NCBI RefSeq assembly: GCF_014164785.1
Contig: NZ_JACJFN010000001.1
Coordinates: forward strand, 682,001-746,000
Length of the DNA stretch: 64,000 bases
Origin: Aquipseudomonas guryensis
GTDB taxonomy: Bacteria; Pseudomonadota; Gammaproteobacteria; Pseudomonadales; Pseudomonadaceae
Direction: 5' to 3'
A model generated the notes under the pieces. That model had not been told where the DNA came from. It worked only from the letters and a program-made list of their open reading frames with translations, and did no database searches. Positions 9,401-17,065 of the stretch are shown piece after piece. Both the position numbers and the translations under genes were made by a program. Position 1 is the first letter of the stretch. Each line of letters starts with the position of its first letter.

Positions 9401-10071
9401 CCGAGCAGGGCGATGGCACTGGCGGCAACGCCGGCATAACGCATCTCGACCGGCACCACCATGCCTTCGGTGGCATAGCGCAGGAGGAAGGCCAGGCCGA
9501 GAAACAGCAGCACCACACCAACCCGCAGTACGGTATTGCCACCGAACAGCCAGGCCTTGGCCAGACCGATGGCGCGCTCGATGGGCGAAGGTTCGCGGGG
9601 CTTTCGCGGAGCCGGTGGAGCGGCGGGTTCGACAGGGCGTGCTGGCTGGGCCTGCGTCGACTGCCAGCTGTCTGGTTGCTCGCGGGATAGCGCCGGCTCG
9701 ATGATGGGCGGCAGTTCTGGCAGCTCGAAGACCAGCTCGCTGTCCGCCTCAACCGGCGCCGGTGCAGACGCCGCCGGCAGCACCAACTCTGGCACAACGG
9801 CAGCCGGTTCGGCGGGCACGGGTTGCTCGGAGGCTTGGCCGCCCTGCTCCAGCTTGAGCAAGCGCTCGTAGAGGGCGGTGGTGCCACGCTCGAAGCGCTC
9901 GGCAAAGCCCTTGAGCTCCTGGCGCAGCCTGGCGTTCTCGCCCGCCAACTGGTGCAGACGCAAGGCCTGCCCCAGCCCCAGCCCGATCAGGCCACCGAGC
10001 AGGGCACTGGTGATCGATTCACCGGCCAGTGCACCGAGCACCAGGCCGACCAGCATGAAGATCCATTGCAT
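6463..10071 (-). CDS. Large polytopic DUF2339 membrane protein
   Basis: About 1202 residues. It begins MQWIFMLVGLVLGALAGE, then a coiled-coil stretch (ENARLRQELKGFAERFERG), a Pro/Ala/Glu-rich linker, and then nearly continuous hydrophobic helices (well over 20 predicted), often with Trp-Leu-Arg at their ends. This matches the DUF2339 family. An in-frame ATG at 10176 exists, but the extra 35 residues are basic and unlike a protein start, and GGGAAG lies upstream of ATG 10071, so 10071 is chosen. Its stop overlaps the DUF3999 start. A structural or transport role in the inner membrane is possible but unproven. Confidence 0.85.
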   Translation of the reverse strand: MQWIFMLVGLVLGALAGESITSALLGGLIGLGLGQALRLHQLAGENARLRQELKGFAERFERGTTALYERLLKLEQGGQASEQPVPAEPAAVVPELVLPAASAPAPVEADSELVFELPELPPIIEPALSREQPDSWQSTQAQPARPVEPAAPPAPRKPREPSPIERAIGLAKAWLFGGNTVLRVGVVLLFLGLAFLLRYATEGMVVPVEMRYAGVAASAIALLGLGWWLRERVGSYGLILQGTGVAVLYLTTFAAMRLHPLLDPKMALGLLVLVTVFSAILAVAQNALGLAVAAALGGFAAPILTSTGSGNHVALFSYFILLNSGIFAIAWFKAWRLLNLVGFLGTFGIGFAWGLRSYTPELLWSTEPFLILFFLMYVAIGLLFARRKLREAEAAPQERGELLRWARDKADYVDGSVLFGTPLVGFGLQYAIVQHIEFAAAFSALGLGLFYLLLARVLSGRAPGRTLLLVETCLALGVIFASLAIPLGLDARWTSAAWAVEGAGIFWLGLRQGRPLARAFALLLQLGAALAFLGELSFSMPSATVLEGAPLGALMLGAALLFSFWQLRQAPLEASKAWERRGLPLLAVGGLLFLYLIAPLCFAAEGTAISWALAGLATFWVGLRLQSRTFLFSAFAVQLLGGLIFLTRLKGSELGHAGVLDSGWRGLLVCSLIGLALVAGMLIAARDKLVSNDRGLLRGLSLVMLVGLVFINLAVLFVLPWHSASAVWAGTGLLIIWLSLRLQLRVSFFFGLLLQVVGGIAFLAASPLLLGYLPSEGLRPLAHAGFWTPLVLAIAAQIGAWRLRHVLLRQQAGELGSLSLQRLSQLLLVWGAGWWALALAAEIVRFVAPGLQGSLLLLAAALSVALWAWLAERLRWRSLALLCTLLMPVAGVILLQIGERNYHPAADFGWLAWGLLFAVHLLSLRRLAGLLPGGALSAAHVLGCWLILGVLALELRYLLMLLSEQYNAWRWLGWALLPSAFLLLMAAPRQWPWPVAAYSREYRVWAAAPLAVLMLGWFWLANIASDGGAEPLPYLPLVNPLELGLLFSLLGVFQWLRSGLPQLGVAPLRTEQVAQLLAGVSLFALFTATVFRAAHHWGGVPYRLDLLLDSMLVQAGLSIVWTLIALPLMIVGHLRGRRELWLVGAALIGVVVAKLFFVELGNRGGLERIVSFIGVGVLLLVVGYFAPLPPRKAEGESAQVKA

Positions 10072-10232
10072 GCGTTTGCTTCCCGAGCCGTTGAGGCGAA
10101 ATCCATTCCGCGCGGCAGCCGGCGCTGCTCGTGCGACCGCGGATGGCCGAGTATATCGACGCGCTCGCCTGACCACACAGAGACGATTGCCAACTGGGCC
10201 ACAGGCACATCTGCCCTACCCGGCTCAATAAG

Positions 10233-10292
10233 GTAGCCCGGATGAAATCCGGGGGGGCCGGCGACTTCGCTCCCGGCTTTCATCCGGGCTAC
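10233..10292. repeat. Palindromic repeat, GTAGCCCGGAT family
   Basis: GTAGCCCGGATGAAATCCGGG pairs with the CCGG..TTTCATCCGGGCTAC arm ending at 10292. Related copies occur at 41664-41716 and 56101-56154, plus a single arm near 23460-23486. It lies in the 325-bp spacer between the DUF2339 gene and the first acyl-CoA dehydrogenase. The rest of that spacer holds only a terminator and no gene. Confidence 0.8.
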
Positions 10293-10350
10293 GTCATGAT
10301 CGCGTCGCTATCCTCCGGTAAGCCGGCGAACATTTTTATGAGGCAAAAAA

Positions 10351-10375
10351 AGCCCCGGCTGATTAGGCCGGGGCT
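10351..10375 (-). terminator. Rho-independent terminator of the first acyl-CoA dehydrogenase gene
   Basis: AGCCCCGGC (10351-10359) and GCCGGGGCT (10367-10375) form a 9-bp stem with a 7-base loop. On the minus strand it is followed by a run of seven T, about 20 bases past the stop codon. Confidence 0.88.
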
Positions 10376-10396
10376 TTTGCTGTTGCTGCGTCAATC

Positions 10397-12175
10397 TTAG
10401 AACTGCGCGGCGTCCAGCAGGTACAGGCTTTCGCTACCGGCCTTGACCGAAGCGGTCAGCGAGTGGATACGCGGCAGCAGGCGGGCGAAGAAGAAGCGCG
10501 CGGTGCCCAGCTTGGTGCGGTAGAACTCATCCTGATCCTGCTTGGCCAGGGCGGTACGCGCCATCAGGGCCCACATGTAGGCATAGGCGGTGTAGCCGAA
10601 CACCTGCAGGTACTCGACCGAGGCGGCGCCGACTTCGTTCGGGTTGGCCTTGGCACGCTCCAGCAGGTCGGCGGTCATCAGCTCCAGGTTGGCGATGGCG
10701 TCTTTCAGCGGGTTGACGAACTCGGCCAGCGAGGCATCAGCGCTGTCGGTGAAGGCCTTGATCTCTTCGGCGAAGTGCTTGTAGAACGCACCGCCGCTGC
10801 CGACCACTTTACGGCCGACCAGGTCGAGCGCCTGGATACCGTTGGTGCCTTCGTAGATCTGGGTGATGCGGCAGTCGCGGATCAGCTGCTCCTGGCCCCA
10901 CTCGCGGATGAAGCCGTGGCCGCCGAAGATCTGCTGCCCGTGCACGGTGGTTTCCAGTGCCATGTCGGTGAGGAAGGCCTTGGCTACCGGGGTCAGCAGG
11001 GCGACCAACTCTTCCGCGCGCTTGCGGGTGGCGGCGTCTTCGCTGAACTTGGCGGTATCGAGCTGCATGGCCACGTAGCTGGAGAAGGCGCGACCGCCCT
11101 CGTTCAGCGCTTTCATGGTCAGCAGCATGCGGCGCACGTCCGGATGCACGATGATCGGGTCGGCGGCTTTGTCTTTAGCCACCGGCCCGGTTGGCGCACG
11201 GCTCTGGATACGGTCGCGGGCGTATTCCACGGCGTTCTGGTAGCTGCGCTCGCCCAGGGACAGGCCCTGGATGCCAACACCCAGACGCTCGTAGTTCATC
11301 ATGGTGAACATGGCAGCGAGGCCCTTGTTCGGCGCATCGACGATCCAGCCGGTGGCGCCGTCGAAGTTCATCACGCAGGTAGCCGAGGCCTTGATGCCCA
11401 TCTTGTGTTCGATCGAGCCGCAGGACAGCGAGTTCTTCTCGCCCAGCGAGCCGTCGGCGTTGACCATGACTTTCGGCACCAGGAACAGCGAGATGCCTTT
11501 CGGGCCCGCCGGGGCGTCCGGCAGCTTGGCCAGTACCAGGTGAATGATGTTCTCGGTCAGGTCATGCTCACCACCGGTGATGAAGATCTTGGTACCGGAA
11601 ATCTTGTAACTGCCATCAGCCTGCGGCTCGGCCTTGGTGCGGATGATACCCAGGTCGGTGCCAGCATGCGGCTCGGTCAGACACATGGAACCGGCCCAGA
11701 CGCCGGAATACATGTTCGGCAGGTATTTTTCTTTCAGCTCTTCGCTGGCGTGGGCGTTGATCGACAGGCAGGCCCCGGCGGTCAGCATCGGGTACAGGCC
11801 GAACGACAGGTTGGCCGAGTTGACCATTTCCTCGACCTGGGCCGAGATCACCTTGGGCATGCCCATACCGCCGAATACCGGGTCGCCACCGACGCCAACC
11901 CAGCCGCCGTCGGCATAGGTCTGGTAGGCCTGCGGGAAACCGGCCGGAGTCTTCACCACACCGCCTTCCCAGGAGCAGCCTTCTTCATCGCCGCTGCGAT
12001 TCAGGGGAGCGATGGTGCCGGCAGTGACCTTGCCCGCTTCTTCGAGGATGGCGCTGGCGGTGTCTTCGTCCACCACTTCGGCCAGGGCCGGCAACTGGGC
12101 CCACAGCTTGGAAACTTCGAACACTTCATTGAGCACGAAGCGCATGTCGCGCAGGGGAGCTTTGTAGTCAGCCAT
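10397..12175 (-). CDS. Acyl-CoA dehydrogenase (long form, FadE-like)
   Basis: A 592-residue flavoprotein that oxidises acyl-CoA to trans-2-enoyl-CoA in beta-oxidation. The central domain has the FAD/substrate loop MCLTEPHAGTDLG and the ITGGEHDL segment. The helical domain carries GGHGFIREWGQEQLIRDCRI and IYEGTNGIQALDL, the usual C-terminal signature. The N-terminal MADYKAPLRDMRF and the extra C-terminal helices (about residues 470-590) are typical of the roughly 600-residue subfamily found in pairs in pseudomonads. It is a close paralogue of the enzyme at 13895-15700. In P. aeruginosa the homologous loci encode enzymes with different chain-length preference. Which one this is cannot be read from the sequence. 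Confidence 0.93.
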   Translation of the reverse strand: MADYKAPLRDMRFVLNEVFEVSKLWAQLPALAEVVDEDTASAILEEAGKVTAGTIAPLNRSGDEEGCSWEGGVVKTPAGFPQAYQTYADGGWVGVGGDPVFGGMGMPKVISAQVEEMVNSANLSFGLYPMLTAGACLSINAHASEELKEKYLPNMYSGVWAGSMCLTEPHAGTDLGIIRTKAEPQADGSYKISGTKIFITGGEHDLTENIIHLVLAKLPDAPAGPKGISLFLVPKVMVNADGSLGEKNSLSCGSIEHKMGIKASATCVMNFDGATGWIVDAPNKGLAAMFTMMNYERLGVGIQGLSLGERSYQNAVEYARDRIQSRAPTGPVAKDKAADPIIVHPDVRRMLLTMKALNEGGRAFSSYVAMQLDTAKFSEDAATRKRAEELVALLTPVAKAFLTDMALETTVHGQQIFGGHGFIREWGQEQLIRDCRITQIYEGTNGIQALDLVGRKVVGSGGAFYKHFAEEIKAFTDSADASLAEFVNPLKDAIANLELMTADLLERAKANPNEVGAASVEYLQVFGYTAYAYMWALMARTALAKQDQDEFYRTKLGTARFFFARLLPRIHSLTASVKAGSESLYLLDAAQF

Positions 12176-12306
12176 GGAGCAATCCTCGAACGAACCAACA
12201 GGTATACGGAAGTGCTCAGAGTTTAACCGAACAACTTTTCAGACACATAGGGTCGCGTAGTGACCAATTGGTCACGTGCCGTGCACTGCATGCGATACAG
12301 AAAAAA

Positions 12307-12322
12307 CCCGCCAAAAGGCGGG
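12307..12322 (-). terminator. Rho-independent terminator of the GGDEF gene
   Basis: CCCGCC (12307-12312) pairs with GGCGGG (12317-12322) around AAAA. On the minus strand the stem is followed by six T. It lies about 100 bases after the GGDEF stop and also separates it from the acyl-CoA dehydrogenase promoter. Confidence 0.8.
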
Positions 12323-12425
12323 CTTTTGCGCCGCTCGACCACTGGTCAGGGAGCGCAACGCTCAGCCGGCAAACACAGCAGGTACTCGCCACCAGACGCG
12401 GCACCGATCCGCCAGAGCACCCTGC

Positions 12426-13760
12426 TCAATTGTCGACACTTTCCAGCTTGACCGCGCCACGCCGCTGGCCGGGGCTGCGAATGCAGTTGCGCCCGGCACT
12501 CTTGGCGCTGTAGAGCGCCTTGTCTGCGGCCTTGATCACCTCTTCCGGGCGACTCTGCTCCAGACCGCGCTCAGCTACGCCCATGCTCACCGTCACCGAA
12601 ACCTCGCTGGCCTTGCTGCCGGCACGGCGCTGACGGCCCTGCTTGTCGTCCTGCGGACGCTGCTGCTTGTCACGCAGCTGGATGCGGTAGACCTCGATGG
12701 CCTGGCGTACCACCTCCAGGTGCGGCAGGCATTCGGCCAGCGTCTTGCCGGGGAACACCAGGGTGAATTCCTCACCGCCATAGCGGTAGGCCTTGCCGCC
12801 GCCACCGATCTTGCGCAGTTGCGCGGCAACCAGACGCAGCACCTGATCGCCGACATCATGACCATGGGTGTCGTTGAATTTCTTGAAGTGATCGACGTCG
12901 GCCATGGCGATCACATAGCTGCGTCCCAGGCGCTCCAGGCGATCATTCAGCGCACGGCGCCCCGGCAGACCGGTGAGTTCATCGCGAAAAGCCATCTGAT
13001 AGGCCTCGTGCGCCACGGCAGAAACCAGCATGAGCATGCTCAGGCTGCTCATCACCTGCAGGGCATGGGGCAGGATGAAGGTCTGCGGCAACATCCACAG
13101 CTGCGCGAGCAGGCCAAACAGCAGGGCGGCATGCAGCGGCCGCGGCTGGCGTAGGTACTGCACCAGCAGCAACACGCTGGCAATCAAGAACAGCGGATAG
13201 GCCAGCTGGATCAGGCTCATCCAGCTGCCATGCAGCAGCGGCCAGTGGATCTCCGTCAGCCAGCGTTGCAAAGCATCGGGATAACGCTGCGCCAGGGCTA
13301 CCGCCACACCCCCGACCGCCAACAGCACAGCGGCGCGCGCCACCAAGTCCTGCAGCAGATGGCTGCGCTCGCGCCAGGCACCAAACAGGCCATACAGCAA
13401 CGGCAGCAACAGGCTGCACAGGTGGAACACCAGCGCGGCGTCCTCACGCACCTTGGCGTGCTGGCGGAAGTAGTCGGTCTGCGTATCGAGCAGAAAGTAG
13501 CCCAGATAGACCACCACCAGCAGCGACAGCTCGCGCTGACGGTTGTAGACCACGCAAAAGGCGCCACCGAGCAGCAACAGCAGGGTCGGCAGCACATTGA
13601 ACAACGACAGGAAAAACTCGTTGAGCACGGCCAGACGTGCAGCCAACACCCCGCCAAGCAGCAACAGCAACGGCAACAGGAAGTGACTGAAACGGACGGC
13701 GGCAAGCGGGAACACGGCAAGCACTCCAGTGCGACAGGGCACTGCAACGGAATGCGGCAT
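12426..13760 (-). CDS. Membrane diguanylate cyclase (GGDEF)
   Basis: About 444 residues. The first 250 residues form some six to seven hydrophobic helices. A GGDEF domain follows, starting at FRDELTGLPGRRALND, with the metal-binding MADVDHFKKFNDTHGHDVGD segment and active-site GGEEF at about residues 328-332. The intact site predicts synthesis of c-di-GMP. The allosteric inhibitory RxxD motif just before the active site is missing, so feedback inhibition is not expected. An unusual basic/Gln-rich insert (RDKQQRPQDDKQGRQRRAG) follows the active site. ATG 13760 is chosen over 13787 because an AGG-rich site precedes it. It stands between two acyl-CoA dehydrogenase genes. Confidence 0.88.
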   Translation of the reverse strand: MPHSVAVPCRTGVLAVFPLAAVRFSHFLLPLLLLLGGVLAARLAVLNEFFLSLFNVLPTLLLLLGGAFCVVYNRQRELSLLVVVYLGYFLLDTQTDYFRQHAKVREDAALVFHLCSLLLPLLYGLFGAWRERSHLLQDLVARAAVLLAVGGVAVALAQRYPDALQRWLTEIHWPLLHGSWMSLIQLAYPLFLIASVLLLVQYLRQPRPLHAALLFGLLAQLWMLPQTFILPHALQVMSSLSMLMLVSAVAHEAYQMAFRDELTGLPGRRALNDRLERLGRSYVIAMADVDHFKKFNDTHGHDVGDQVLRLVAAQLRKIGGGGKAYRYGGEEFTLVFPGKTLAECLPHLEVVRQAIEVYRIQLRDKQQRPQDDKQGRQRRAGSKASEVSVTVSMGVAERGLEQSRPEEVIKAADKALYSAKSAGRNCIRSPGQRRGAVKLESVDN

Positions 13761-13846
13761 TCTGCCTGCACCTAGGTATTCCAGCATCAGTAATAGCTCG
13801 CATTTTCGACAGGTTGCGTCCGTCGCTTTCGTGCAGGCGAAAAAAA

Positions 13847-13868
13847 ACCGCGACCCGAGGGTCGCGGT
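13847..13868 (-). terminator. Rho-independent terminator of the second acyl-CoA dehydrogenase gene
   Basis: A perfect 10-bp stem, ACCGCGACCC (13847-13856) with GGGTCGCGGT (13859-13868), has T-runs in both directions (eight on the minus strand). It is about 27 bases after the dehydrogenase stop and lies upstream of the GGDEF gene. Confidence 0.88.
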
Positions 13869-13894
13869 TTTTCTGACCTGAGGTCGGACCGGGT

Positions 13895-15700
13895 TTAGTA
13901 ACCCAGGGCGAAGTCTTCTTCGGCCATGTCCATCAGGTTGTTGGCGCCAGACAGCATGGCCTCAACGTGCGCACGGGTACGCGGCAGGATGCGTGCGAAG
14001 TAGAAGTTGGCAGTCTGCAGCTTGGCCTTGTAGAAGGCCTCGTCTTCAGTACCAGCAGCGATCTTCTCGGCAGCCAGGCGCGCCATGTCAGCCCAGAAGT
14101 AGGCCAGGCAGGCGTAGCCGGAGTACATCAGGTAGTCCACGGAAGCGGCACCGACTTCTTCGCGATCTTTCATCGCAGCCATGCCGATCTTCATGGTGAT
14201 GTCGCCCCACTCCTTGTTCAGCTTGGCCAGCGGCTCGACGAGGCCTTTGATGGCTTCGTTGGCTTCGTTGGTCTGGCAGAACTTGTGCACGATCTTGGTG
14301 AAGTTCTTCAGTGCGCCGCCCTGGGTCATCAGAATCTTACGACCCAGCAGGTCGAGGGCCTGAATGCCGGTGGTGCCTTCGTACATCATGGAGATGCGGC
14401 AGTCGCGAACGTTCTGCTCCATGCCCCACTCGGCGATGAAGCCGTGGCCACCATAGATCTGCATGCCATGAGAAGCGGCTTCGAAACCGACTTCGGTCAT
14501 GAACGCCTTGGCGATCGGGGTGAGGAAGGCCAGCAGTTCGTCTGCGGCTTTCTTCTCGGCTTCGTCCTGGCTGTACTTGACGATGTCAACCTGCTTGGCG
14601 GTGAAGTACACCATGGCGCGGTTGCCTTCGGCGAAAGCCTTCATGGTCAGCAGCATGCGACGCACGTCCGGGTGGACGATGATCGGGTCAGCGGCTTTTT
14701 CCGGCGCTTTCGGGCCAGTCAGGGAACGCATCTGCAGACGCTCACGAGCGTACTTCAGGCCACCCTGGAAGCCGACTTCGGCGTGAGCCAGACCCTGCAG
14801 AGCAGTACCCAGACGGGCAGTGTTCATGAAGGTGAACATGCAGTTCAGGCCTTTGTTGGCTGGGCCGATCAGGTAACCGGTGGCGCCGTCAAAGTTCATC
14901 ACGCAGGTGGCGTTGCCGTGGATGCCCATCTTGTGCTCGATCGAGCCACAGGAAACGGCGTTACGCGCACCAACGGTGCCGTCAGCATTGACCGAGAACT
15001 TCGGCACGATGAACAGGGAAATGCCTTTGGTGCCTTGCGGCGCGTCGGGCAGGCGGGCCAGTACGATGTGGACGATGTTATCGGCCATGTCGTGCTCACC
15101 AGCGGAGATGAAGATCTTGGTGCCGGACACTTTGTAGGTGCCGTCAGCCTGGGGCTCGGCCTTGGTGCGCAGCATGCCCAGGTCGGTACCGCAGTGCGGT
15201 TCGGTCAGGCACATGGTGCCGGTCCACTCGCCGGATACCAGCTTGGTCAGGTAGGTGTGCTTCTGCTCGTCGGTGCCGTGCTCGGAGATGGTGTTCATCG
15301 CACCGTGCGACAGACCCGGGTACATGCCCCAGGACCAGTTGGCCGAACCGACCATTTCGCTGATCGCCAGACCCAGGGACTCCGGCAGGCCTTGGCCACC
15401 GTGGTCAACGTCGTGGGCCAGGGAAGGCCAGCCGCCTTCGACGAACTGCTTGTAGGCTTCCTTGAAACCGGTCGGAGTTTTCACGCCTTCCGGGGACCAG
15501 GTGCAACCTTCCAGGTCACCCACACGATTGAGGGGGGCGATTACCTGCTCACAGAACTTGGCGCCTTCTTCCAGAATGGCGGCAACCATGTCCGGGGTGG
15601 CGTCTTGGCAGCCAGGCAGGCTCTGATAGTGCGCTTCGTAGCCGAGCAGTTCGTCGCGAACGAAGCGGATATCACGCAAGGGGGCCTTGTACTCAGGCAT
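13895..15700 (-). CDS. Acyl-CoA dehydrogenase (long form, FadE-like, PsrA-type operator upstream)
   Basis: A 601-residue acyl-CoA dehydrogenase, paralogous along its length to the 592-residue enzyme at 10397. It has [41 protein letters not shown] and [17 protein letters not shown] at equivalent positions. It should catalyse the FAD-dependent first step of fatty-acid beta-oxidation, passing electrons to ETF. The start has an AGAGG site. Two overlapping PsrA-like palindromes lie 110-135 bases upstream, which agrees with fatty-acid-responsive control known for the homologous P. aeruginosa locus. The gene has its own terminator. Confidence 0.94.
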   Translation of the reverse strand: MPEYKAPLRDIRFVRDELLGYEAHYQSLPGCQDATPDMVAAILEEGAKFCEQVIAPLNRVGDLEGCTWSPEGVKTPTGFKEAYKQFVEGGWPSLAHDVDHGGQGLPESLGLAISEMVGSANWSWGMYPGLSHGAMNTISEHGTDEQKHTYLTKLVSGEWTGTMCLTEPHCGTDLGMLRTKAEPQADGTYKVSGTKIFISAGEHDMADNIVHIVLARLPDAPQGTKGISLFIVPKFSVNADGTVGARNAVSCGSIEHKMGIHGNATCVMNFDGATGYLIGPANKGLNCMFTFMNTARLGTALQGLAHAEVGFQGGLKYARERLQMRSLTGPKAPEKAADPIIVHPDVRRMLLTMKAFAEGNRAMVYFTAKQVDIVKYSQDEAEKKAADELLAFLTPIAKAFMTEVGFEAASHGMQIYGGHGFIAEWGMEQNVRDCRISMMYEGTTGIQALDLLGRKILMTQGGALKNFTKIVHKFCQTNEANEAIKGLVEPLAKLNKEWGDITMKIGMAAMKDREEVGAASVDYLMYSGYACLAYFWADMARLAAEKIAAGTEDEAFYKAKLQTANFYFARILPRTRAHVEAMLSGANNLMDMAEEDFALGY

Positions 15701-15807
15701 AGCGGTAAACCTCTACGGTGGATTCCTTGATTTTGTTTGACCGGAACAATCGCGGTCGCTTGTGGGATTTCTCCCAGAGCCCGGCAGCCATGAGCTGGCG
15801 CAGCAAT

Positions 15808-15834
15808 CAAACAGGCGTTTGAAACATACGTTTA
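15808..15834. promoter_or_regulatory. Tandem PsrA-like operator
   Basis: CAAAC-AGGC-GTTTG (15808-15821) is a perfect palindrome matching the PsrA consensus (G/C)AAAC-N(2-4)-GTTT(G/C). It overlaps by one base a second site, GAAAC-ATAC-GTTTA (15821-15834). PsrA is a TetR-type repressor released by long-chain acyl-CoA in Pseudomonas. Both sites lie upstream of the acyl-CoA dehydrogenase that starts at 15700, between it and the SprA-like gene. Confidence 0.65.
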
Positions 15835-15869
15835 CGCCCCAACCTTGTCAAGCATCCGAAAGCAACCGC

Positions 15870-16631
15870 TCAGGCAAGCAGATCGACCGTCGGTTCGGGG
15901 CTCTGCAACTGGCTGAGTCCCCGATACAGATCAAGACTAGGCGCAGATATCGGAGGCTGCTGCACGGATTTCTCCTCTTTCTCCTTCTCTTGCTGTTCCT
16001 GTTCGCGCTCTTCGGCAAGCAGGCGTCGCTCCTCGCTGGCCGCTGCAGCCTCTTCACGCCGTTGCTGGGCCAGATCCGTACGCGCCTGGGCAGCCAGGGC
16101 CTGGGCTTGCGCTGCCACGCGACGGTCCTGGGAGGAAGGCTCTGCCGGCGCCAGGGCTGCGCGCTGCACCACTTCCATTTTGCGCAAGGTGGCTTGCGGG
16201 TCATTGGGAATCGGGCTGACATCAATGCTGACTTCGCCACTCACCACATAAGACTTGCCATCCGGACCGCGCTTGTAGGTGTAGGCGGGCGCGCCAGCAT
16301 AGGCGCCCCCCACGGCGGCATGGGCCTGCTCATGGGCACGCACCTCACGATCACGACTGGCCAGTTCGGCGACCTGCAGTTGCTCTTGTCGCACCTGTTG
16401 GGTTTCACGTGCAGAAGGCTTGGCGTCTTCGCCATTGCCTGGACTGTCGGCTTCCTCGCGCAACGACGCCTGCTCATCCGAGCCAGTAGCCGAGGTAGAC
16501 GTTACAGGGGCTTGATTGCTGCGATTAAGCTCAGGAGAAGAAGGGGCAACGGAATCAGCGGACGAGAGCGCACGCGCCGGCAAGGATGACGGCGAAGGCG
16601 CGACATAAGGCGTAGCGCTGCCGATCTGCAT
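15870..16631 (-). CDS. SprA-related putative metalloprotease
   Basis: A 253-residue protein. After a Ser/Pro/Ala-rich low-complexity N terminus (about 1-85) comes a conserved core, ASRDREVRAHEQAHAAVGGA, with a zinc-peptidase-like HEQAH motif at roughly residues 99-103. It continues through YTYKRGPDGKSYVVSGEVSID, typical of the SprA-related / putative metalloprotease CJM1_0395 family. The C-terminal third is Ala/Glu/Gln-rich and probably coiled coil. No signal peptide is visible. Enzyme activity has not been shown for the family as far as I know, so the protease label rests on the HExxH motif. It is followed by a promoter region and preceded by a rod-like small gene. Confidence 0.8.
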   Translation of the reverse strand: MQIGSATPYVAPSPSSLPARALSSADSVAPSSPELNRSNQAPVTSTSATGSDEQASLREEADSPGNGEDAKPSARETQQVRQEQLQVAELASRDREVRAHEQAHAAVGGAYAGAPAYTYKRGPDGKSYVVSGEVSIDVSPIPNDPQATLRKMEVVQRAALAPAEPSSQDRRVAAQAQALAAQARTDLAQQRREEAAAASEERRLLAEEREQEQQEKEKEEKSVQQPPISAPSLDLYRGLSQLQSPEPTVDLLA

Positions 16632-16679
16632 CCAACTCCTCCTCGCCCCGCTGCCGGGCGAGACTGCTCTTGCGTGCGC

Positions 16680-16973
16680 TTACGCGCGGGTATCGATCAG
16701 GGTACCCAGTACTTCGTCAGCCGTTTCCACGACCTTGGCACCCGCTTGTGCCTCGGTCTTTCCGACATTGAGGGCGACCAAGCTTTCCGCCAGGTCGGCC
16801 TGGGTGTTCGACGCGCTGCCCGGCGGCGGGTTGACCTGCTGGGTTGGCGGGGTTTCCAGCGGAGCCTGAGGCAAGGTGTTGCTGGCAATTTCAGTGGCGG
16901 CTTGGTCAACGCGACGCTGTCCAGCCTGAATGGCGTTCAGGCCGGAATTGAAGGCACTACCAGAGATTTCCAT
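16680..16973 (-). CDS. Small protein resembling a flagellar rod N-terminus
   Basis: 97 residues starting MEISGSAFNSGLNAIQAGQR with RVDQAATEIASNTL. The N-terminal pattern (hydrophobic, small residues, SGLxAIQxGQxRVDxAAxxIA) resembles the helical start of flagellar rod/hook-associated proteins, but the rest is Pro/Thr-rich and no rod domain follows. The C terminus (AGAKVVETADEVLGTLID) also looks like a rod-family heptad helix. It sits 48 bases upstream of the SprA-like gene on the same strand, so the two may be co-expressed. Function unknown. An export or secretion-linked role is only an inference. Confidence 0.7.
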   Translation of the reverse strand: MEISGSAFNSGLNAIQAGQRRVDQAATEIASNTLPQAPLETPPTQQVNPPPGSASNTQADLAESLVALNVGKTEAQAGAKVVETADEVLGTLIDTRA

Positions 16974-17065
16974 GCTGCGATCCCACTCGTACAGAGATGT
17001 GCAAAAGAGTTAAGCAGAAAATGCTCATTTTTTGTACAAGCAAATGGCTATGGCCATGTCACTAC

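Noticed and set aside
10463..12226. Long plus-strand frame opposite the first acyl-CoA dehydrogenase
   Set aside because: It exactly mirrors the dehydrogenase, no ribosome site was found, and the composition is typical of a shadow frame.
13967..15730. Long plus-strand frame opposite the second acyl-CoA dehydrogenase
   Set aside because: Antisense to a solid gene and compositionally a shadow of it.
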